Positions 37,101 through 46,100 of a DNA stretch of 64,000 nucleotides are shown piece after piece. Within the stretch, counting starts at the first letter, position 1; every line of letters starts with the position of its first letter. The stretch covers positions 108,837,005-108,901,004 of the forward strand of contig OY804575.1 in assembly GCA_963680875.1 (NCBI GenBank), given 5' to 3'. Position numbers and translations under genes: made by a program. Under the pieces are notes generated by a model. It had not been told where the DNA came from, did no database searches, and worked only from the letters and a program-made list of their open reading frames with translations. This stretch comes from Bathymodiolus brooksi. Its lineage: Eukaryota > Mollusca > Bivalvia > Mytilida > Modiolidae.

Positions 37101-40100
37101 AAGTGGACATTCAAGAAAAAAATGAATAGCATCCTCAAATAAATGACCACATACACAACGTGGATCATTCTTCAAATTTACTCTATATAAATCGGCATTA
37201 AGGCCACTACATCTATGTCTTAGCTTAGTATGTATTATGTTAGTTTTCCTATCGCCAATAGTTTAATAAAGCGCATGCTGACATAACTGTTAATATACAT
37301 CTTTTACGATACTGTCCATTCATAATGACCAGTAACGGAAAATACTCTGAGACAGCTTGCGCGGGGAAATGCCCGAACGTTCACCTCTTGTAATTCGTGG
37401 GGTTCGTGTTGCTCAATCTTTAGTTTTATGTGTTGTGTCTGTATATATACAGAGACTATTATATGAATATAACATGTATATTTAATGGTGGTATCATTTA
37501 ATTTTACAGTTACGATAGAAAGACTAGGTAATTATCCCATAAAAGGTATAATGTTACAAGCAAGAAGAGCACAGTGTGATCATACTCATCAAGCCACACC
37601 AATGGGACAATTCCTGGAGCCAAAAGAGACGGCTTTAAAAGCTATAAACTGTTCAGGAAAGGCGGTAGGTTTACTGACTAAAAACTAACTTGTTATTACC
37701 TTTATATAAAAAGTTGCAAATGTAATGGTTCAGTTTTAAATGATATTTGTATAACTAACAGTAATCATTATTATAATACAACACCAATGACGCATGAAAT
37801 ACTAATCTTAGGTACAGTAATCGTAATACAACACAGGGGACGCATGAAATACTAATGTTAGATACATTAATCAAAATACAACACCAGTGACGCATGAAAT
37901 ACTAATGTTAGATACAGTTATCATAATACAACACCAGTGACGCATGAAATACTAATGTTAGATACAGTAATCAAAATACAAGACCAGTGACGCATGAAAT
38001 ACTAATGTTAGGTACAGTAATCAAAATACAAGACCAGTGACGCATGAAATACTAATGTTAGATACAGTAATCAAAATACAAGACCAGTGACGCATGAAAT
38101 ACTAATGTTAGATACAGTTATCATAATACAAGACCGGTGATGCATAAAGTACTAATGTTAGATACAGTTATCATAATACAAGACCAGTGATGCATAAAGT
38201 ACTAATGTTAGATACAGTTATCATAATACAAGACCAGTGACGCATGAAATACTAATGTTAGATACAGTTATCATAATACAAGACCAGTGATGCATAAAGT
38301 ACTAACGTTAGATACAGTTATCATAATACAAGACCAGTGATGCATAAAGTACTAATGTTAGATACAGTTATCATAATACAAAACCAGTGACGCAGGAAAT
38401 ACTAATGTTAGGTACAGTAATCAAAATACAAGACCAGTGACGCACGAAATACTAATGTTAGATACAGTAATCAAAATACAAGACCAGTGACGCATGAAAT
38501 ACTAATGTTAGATACAGTAATCAAAATACAAGACCAGTGACGCATGAAATACTAATGTTAGATACAGTTATCATAATACAAGACCAGTGACGTATGAAAT
38601 ACTAATGTTAGATACAGTTATCATAATACAACACCAGTGACGCATGAAATACTAATGTTAGATACAGTAATTCAAAATACAAGACCGGTGACGCATGAAA
38701 TACTAATGTTAGGTACAGTAATCAAAATACAAGACCAGTGACCCATGAAATACTAATGTTAGATACAGTAATCAAAATACAAGACCAGTGACGCATGAAA
38801 TACTAATGTTAGATACAGTTATCATAATACAAGACCAGTGATGCATATAGTACTAATGTTAGATACAGTTATCATAATACAAGACCAGTGATGCATAAAG
38901 TACTAATGTTAGATACAGTTATCATAATACAAGACCAGTGACGCATGAAATACTAATGTTAGATACAGTTATCATGATACAAGACCAGTGATGCATAAAG
39001 TACTAATGCTAGATACAGTTATCATAATACAAGACCAGTGATGCATAAAGTACGAATGTTAGATACAGTTATCATAATACAAGAACAGTGATGCATAAAG
39101 TACTAATGTTAGATACAGTTATCATAATACAAGACCAGTGATGCATAAAGTACTAATGTTAGATACAGTTATCATAATACAAGACCAGTGATGCATAAAG
39201 TACTAATGTTAGATACAGTTATCATAATACAAGATCAGTGATGCATAAAGTACTAATGTTACCTACAGTAATCATAATCATAATATAGCACTAAAAAATA
39301 ATATTTTTTTTATTAGAATAACGAAAATTTGAAATAGCTTTTAAACTGTAGATTTTAAAGTAGAAGTGTAAACGAGAGTTGTGTAGAGAATCAAGGGTGC
39401 TAATTTAATTTGGAAGTTTGCAGACCAGAAAGTGAACAGATTTGGCCCTGCTCATATAGAAAAATCGCATTTTAAAGGAATATTTGGGTGTATATTTAGA
39501 CAAAGTTTGATGAAATATGGAGGGAATAAGTCTATAAAAGAGAACAGCTTGCGGCCGTGGGTTTTAATCCCTGAAGACAATAGACACTCGACGGTCACCC
39601 GAAAGATTCCATTGTTCTCGGTAAAGCCTGTCACCATCTCCTACACGCACTATTGAGTTCATTGATTTTTACCTGTAAAAATTACTTGGACTGGGACATT
39701 TTTCTTTATTTTTTTTTTTCACTAAATATATAGCACTTCTGTCTTTAATAGTGAGCAGAAATGAAGTCTTCATATATAATATGAAGAATATATCATTGTC
39801 ATTTTGTTCGATTCTATATGACATTTTGAATTTATATACATGTAAGAAAACGGAACGAAAAATGAATTTTGAGATTGTGCAACTTCCTAATTAAAAAAAA
39901 AAAGCTCGTAAAATTAGTACATTTCTGTATTATAGAACCTCAGAGACCCATTTGGAGGGTTAATCTTGGAGGGGGGGGGGGGGGGGGGGTAGAACATGAC
40001 ATTGAGCACTGTCATTTTGTGAGCTATTTTTTTACCAAACTTGCAACTTAACATTGGTAAAAAAAATACCTAAAAACTGAAATAATTATTGATGAATCAT

Positions 40101-43100
40101 TGATACTTGCAATTGTTTCACGTAACTATTCTACTAAACCAAGTTATATCTTTCAACTCAAACGTGAGCTAAAAGTTTGGAATTATATATTTAACCTATT
40201 CCACTTCGAAGTGCTTATTCAAAACAGGAATCCGAAGTTTCAATCTTAGTCTTTGTTTGTTTTGACTTTTCATGAATATAAGGCCCGTTTTGTGTTTGGT
40301 TTTCGGTTGGATTATAAACTGTCCCTGTTTATCTTTTCTTTGTTTTGCGTCAAGTTGTTTTGTGTATTATTTATGTGTTATAATCAATATTAAGTTAATA
40401 ATTTCATCTGACCCCAGATAGTTTAAACAGTTACAACTGTTCTTAACCTTTAATGAATTGGCAGACACATGTTCCAAATATTTTCGGCATTGACTTAAAC
40501 GTGACATTTAGTCGATTTTTACATTTTTTTCTCTGTCTATTATACTTAATATGATTATACTTTAACCTGTGTCGTCATCCGAGTCATCATCACAACAATC
40601 AATGATAATAGGTTATATGACACTTCTATCTATATAGTTTCTTTGCAGTATTCTTTTTCAATTTTGACCACATGTTCTTCTGCTTTTGTCCACACATCGT
40701 TTGTAATTTTTCCGAAAGCAGCATACGTGAGTTCTTTAACATCTTTTAATCGGAAGGTGGTATTGTTTTAAGCCACGAAACCTTTGACTTGCGCCCATAT
40801 TAATTCTATCGGGTTAAGTTCAGTGTCGAACGAGGGTTCTTATTACTTCATGTCCGTGTAAATTAGCAATTTTATCTCTTTTATAAACTACTGGGGTCTT
40901 TTTTTATTTTATTTTTTCATATAATACTTTGTTGGTATCAGTAGCAGAAAAGTGAATGTTGTGTTGTGTAAGATAGTTTTGGAGAACAGCTTTTTTCTGA
41001 CTAAATTTGGACACACCGTATCTTCTGTTTTAACATTGTGATAACTTGCATTATCTAACACAACCAAGCTAGGATTTTTCACAGCAGGCATCAATTGATT
41101 TTCAAACCACTCAAAAAAGACAAAACTATTCATCTCCTGGTGATAGTCACCATCCTTTGATTTGGCCAGAAACACTAAATCGCAGCAGTCAATGAAAACG
41201 TAACTTCGCGTACCTGCATGTAAAACAATCAAACGTTTGTCTTTGCCCGAGGGTATTTTTGGTGCATCAGACCCATCATTCGGAAGCCACATATAATCTC
41301 TGCAGTGATATTGGTTAACCCATGTTTCATCCAGGTACACGATATCATACCCTGCTTCCCTAAAAGATTTGATCTTTCTCAGATAATTACACCTAATTGA
41401 TAATATACACTTGGTCGTACAGAACTCTTCAATTATCACCTATTTATACCCCCCGCAAACAAAGTTGGGGGGGGGGGGGGGTATATAGGAATCACCCTGT
41501 CCGTCCGTCCGTCCGTCCGTCCGTCCGTCCATGTACCTTGTAAGCACAACTCCTCCTAAACCGCTTATTGGATTTTTATGAAACTTTACACATTTCTAGC
41601 ACACTACCTGCAGATGTGCATGAAGGAATATGGTTGCTGTTCAAAATTTAAAAGGAGAGATAATTCAACTTATACTTTCACGAAAAGGAGGGTCGTGTAC
41701 CTTGTAAGCGCAACTCCTCCTAAACCGCTTATTGGATTGTTATGAAACTTTACACATTTGTAGTACACTACCTGCAGATGCGCATGAAGGAATATGGTTG
41801 CTGTCCAAAATTTAGAAGGAGAGATAATTCAACTTATACTTTCACGAAAAGGGGGGGGGGGCATGTACCTTGTAAGCGCAACTCCTCCTAAGCGACTTAT
41901 TGGATTGTTATGAAACTTTACACATTTGTAGTACACTACCTGCAGATGTGCACGAAGGACTATGGTTGCTGTCCAAAATTTAAAAGGGGAGATAATTCAA
42001 CTTATACTTTCACGAAAGGGGGGGGGGGGGGAGGGTGCATGTACCTTGTAAGCGCAACTCCTACTAAACTGCTTATTGAATTTTTATGAAACTTTACACA
42101 GTTGTAGTACACAACCTGCAGATGTGCATGAAGGAATACCGTTGCTGTCTAAAATTTAGAAGGGGAGATAATTCAACTTATACTTTCACGAAAAGGGGGA
42201 TCGTGTACTTGTGGGGACCCCTAGATGTATGTTCTTGGTTAGTTTATTTTGGAGATGGGATGTTGTCTCCTTGACATAACTCCATATCCGTTCATTTTTC
42301 ATAGGTAACTTGCTAATATACCTGTATTCCAACGTTTGAACATCATAGTATTGCAAGCGGGGGGTATCACTCAGTGAGGTCACTCACAGCTCTAGTTTTT
42401 TATAAGTATATCCAATATCAATGAGAGTTAGAGTAAGTTTAGACTTTGATATTTCAATAGAATCTTTTATTTCCTTATGTATTATTGAGACGGTCGGGGC
42501 AATTTTCCGTGAATATAAACCGTGGATTGTTCTTTTAATAACACAATGATCAAAGTCGTCCAAAATTTGAGCTCTTACGTTGGGTCTATTTGACTTACAA
42601 GGCCTCTTATCATACGGTGCACTGAAGTGTAAGACACACCAAAAGCTGTATATGTCCTTTGATATACCCTATCAAATGAGACAATTGGCTTCTTCGCTGC
42701 CTTTTCCTTACTAAAAAAGACAAACAACTTTTTTACAAACTTTTGGCATTCCGGAGATAAGTCAGACTTTTTACCCATTTTACAAAAAATGCAAAATATA
42801 ACAATAATTTATGAGAGAAATGCTTGTCAGTTTCGTCTAAAGTACACATGGCTGAGAGAAAGATTTTACAGGTAATATACCTGACGTACGGATGGCTCTT
42901 CTATAAAGTACATCTACCCCCACCCGAAAAATGACAACAAAATAGGACCCGGCAAAATGCAAAATTTCATCGGAGTGCAGCCACAGCCAAAACAATAAGA
43001 AGCATTACAATAACATTTTTAGTTAGCACTCCTAATTCAAAATAAAACTCATTTATTTTGTTGTTCAAAAATCTATAGTTTAAAAGATACCTTTTTGTAT

Positions 43101-46100
43101 TTGGATTTTTCGTTATTCTAATAAAAAAATTATTACTTTTTTTAGTGATACATAAGATAATAATGACATGAACAGTAATAATAAATTAACAAAAGTGATA
43201 CATAGAATTCCACCAATGGTTACTGGGTCTTCGGGCAAAACATTGTATGGCAATAAATTACACTGTAACTGTACCAACAATTTATTTAACTGCAATATAC
43301 ATGTACATTGTATATATATAAGTGTATGTGTTAGTGAGGCTTCAAAACTGGGACATAGGAGAGGTTCATCGAACCTTTCCCCAGTTTGCACCGAATACAC
43401 ATAGGATTAGATTTTTTTATGCATTAATATTTTGTTTATCCTGCAGAAAATCACATTATTCCATGGGCAACTTTATTCGAATTAAATAATTTATACAATT
43501 ATCCCTTGACTGCCTCTTTTGATATCTTCTCTCAACACTGAGGACGTTGACTGATTTACAACTAGTTTCCGAAAGCTCAAAGGGTAAAACTTGAAAGGGG
43601 TATCGGCAAAGGTATAATATCGGTCAGTGTATACAGCAAAAAAATATCCAGTCAATGCAATCTGACTGTTAAAATAGAACAAGTACCGGAGAAATATATA
43701 CATGTATAGCTAAGTTAACAACACTTGGAAAACACGGATGATGTACTAGACCAATACGCTTGGTTGGATTTTTATAGTGCTAGTTCACTGAAACAAAAGT
43801 CGGCGGATAGACATGTTTAATGCTGCGTACTTAGCGGAGAAGCAACAAATACCATTTTATAGGCTTTGGTTTGACCCGATCACGGTTCGAACCCACGATC
43901 TATGATATATCGCACTCAAGGCGAGCACGCTAACCTTTACACCACCGATGGGGATTTCTTTGTTGGAAAGAAATAGTATTACTATTTATTTTGATGCAAC
44001 CAAATTCTCGAGTATGCTAGATGTATTTTGTATTTTCACATTGTAATATTTCCAATAACTCCCAATAATTTGATGACATTTCAACATTCACTTACCATGC
44101 ATTTGTATGATCTATGCTTATGCTGTTCCATTTTTCAAGTTTGGATTCCATTAATTGGTTTAACACCGCCACGTAATTATGCATATTCCGGGCAGGAAGC
44201 AAGATTTCCTTTAGTAATTCGTGTATTTGTTGTTAGTTATATTTATATTGTTGACTCTTACAGTTTAACTTCATGTAAACGTCTCTTGTTCTACACATGA
44301 CACCTGTCGTGCAATGGTGGTTTAGGACGGGACAATGAAAGAAAAATATAATATTCAATTAATTATTGTACAAACCAATATTATAACCATCTTCAAAATA
44401 TCCCCGGAGTAAAACAAACCAAACAAGTATAAATCTTAAAGCATTTAAGAAGAGTTTGAGGATACCAAAGGGGAAATCAGAATCCGTAAATCGAAGAAGG
44501 GCAGACAACATAATGGCCAAAAGAAAAGGGACAAAAGGAAAAACAACGATCTACAAAACATACACATAAAACTAAAGATCGAGTAACACGAACTCCACTA
44601 AAAACCGGAGGTGATCTCAGGTGCTCCGGTAGGATTAGCAGTTCCTGTTCCACTAGTGGCACCCGTCGAGTCTAGTTACAAACCCGATGATAAGTCATGA
44701 ACGAGGAAAGGACCGGGAAGTGCTTACGACAAGTGGAACATATCCGTGGTCATTTATGACACAGATATTCCATAACGGTCAGCCATAACGACCATGATAC
44801 CATTTAATTCCACATATATAAACGTTTAAAATAGCAACTGGATATGATTCCGTGAATTTTATTTAACACATCTGCCATTTCTGAATCAATTTTTTTTTAA
44901 TTTTAGGATACAATTATTAATCGAGCATGGCTGCCGATAACACGTGACCTCCAGCTGGAGTGGAGCAATAAACACGAAGACTTTGGACGATTATACTTTA
45001 TGTAAGTTATCTATACAGTTTTTTTTAAATATCTATTCTTTACTGTCTTGTTGATGCTTTGTATAATTTTGGTGAGTTTCAAAGTGTACCCTTATTTTAT
45101 GTTTGTTTAATATAAACAATTGACAATTCAGAACACTAACGTTGTGAGTTCGAATTTCGCTAATGGCGAGGTATACTCGATACAGCTTTATGTGATAAAG
45201 TTTCTCAGTGACTTACGGCAGGTCGGTAGTTTTCTCCGGATATTCCAGTTTCCTACACCAATAAAACTGACCGCGATGTAACTGAAATATCGTTGAAAGT
45301 GGCGTTAAACAGCATAACCCTAACCATAACCAATTCAGAACTGGCTTGGGTTATTGGTGTCTAGTGACTACCAGACTTGACGAGGGCGTTATTAAATACG
45401 AATTGGCAGAAGAAACCCTCACCCATGGGGAGGTGTCTGGAAACCATAACACCTGAAGTGGGTATCGGTGGGGGAACCCATATCCGTCGTCTTAGGTTTG
45501 TCGTCACAAGTCAACTATCTTAAATACTCGGCCATCTTTTTAGGCATCTTCACATTTCAGAGAGACACATTGTTATGGTTTGGGTTTTTGGTGTTTAGTG
45601 CCATTTTCAACGATATTTCTGGCGGAGTACCCGGAGAAAACCACCGACCTGCCGAAAGTCACTGACAAACTCTATCACATAATGTTATATGGACTGAGTA
45701 TACCTCGCCATGAGCGGGATTCAAACTCACACAACATCACTGATAAAAATTGTTTATAACATATATTTCAACTCAATTCAGTGAATCAAGCGTTCCGTGA
45801 CCACGAAATTTAATTTGCCATTGTTTTTTTATATAAAGATTATCATTATTGACGTACTATCCTGTATTTTTATATCCTTTAGTTCGTCAGTGACTTGCGG
45901 CAGGTCGGTTGTTCTCTCCGCGTACTCCGGGTTTCTACACCAATAAAACTGACCGCCATGATATAGGTGGAATATTGTTATTGAAAGTAGCTTTATACAT
46001 CCATAACTCACACATATATACCCTTTATATTTTCTGGGGGAAAGCTCCAGCAACGACGACAAAAAAGAAAATGTATATTAGCAAGAAAATAGACGACAGG

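Larger units (their letters stand above)
39288..43148 (-). mobile_element. Tc1/mariner-type DNA transposon, 3.86 kb, with nested insertion
   Basis: The left end GCACTAAAAAATAATATTTT and the right end, read reversed, TCACTAAAAAAAGTAATAAT both continue into TTTATTAGAATAACGAAAA, and similarity reaches CTTTTAAACTRTAGATTTT about 80 bases inside. TA dinucleotides flank both ends (39286-39287 and 43149-43150), the Tc1/mariner target. It contains the transposase remnant at 40560-42778. It is over twice the usual Tc1 length, partly because of a 0.95-kb insertion at 41445-42395. Confidence 0.8.

Noticed and set aside
43879..43955. Functional tRNA gene on the minus strand
   Set aside because: Continuous with a body shared with 11610-11850, so a SINE.
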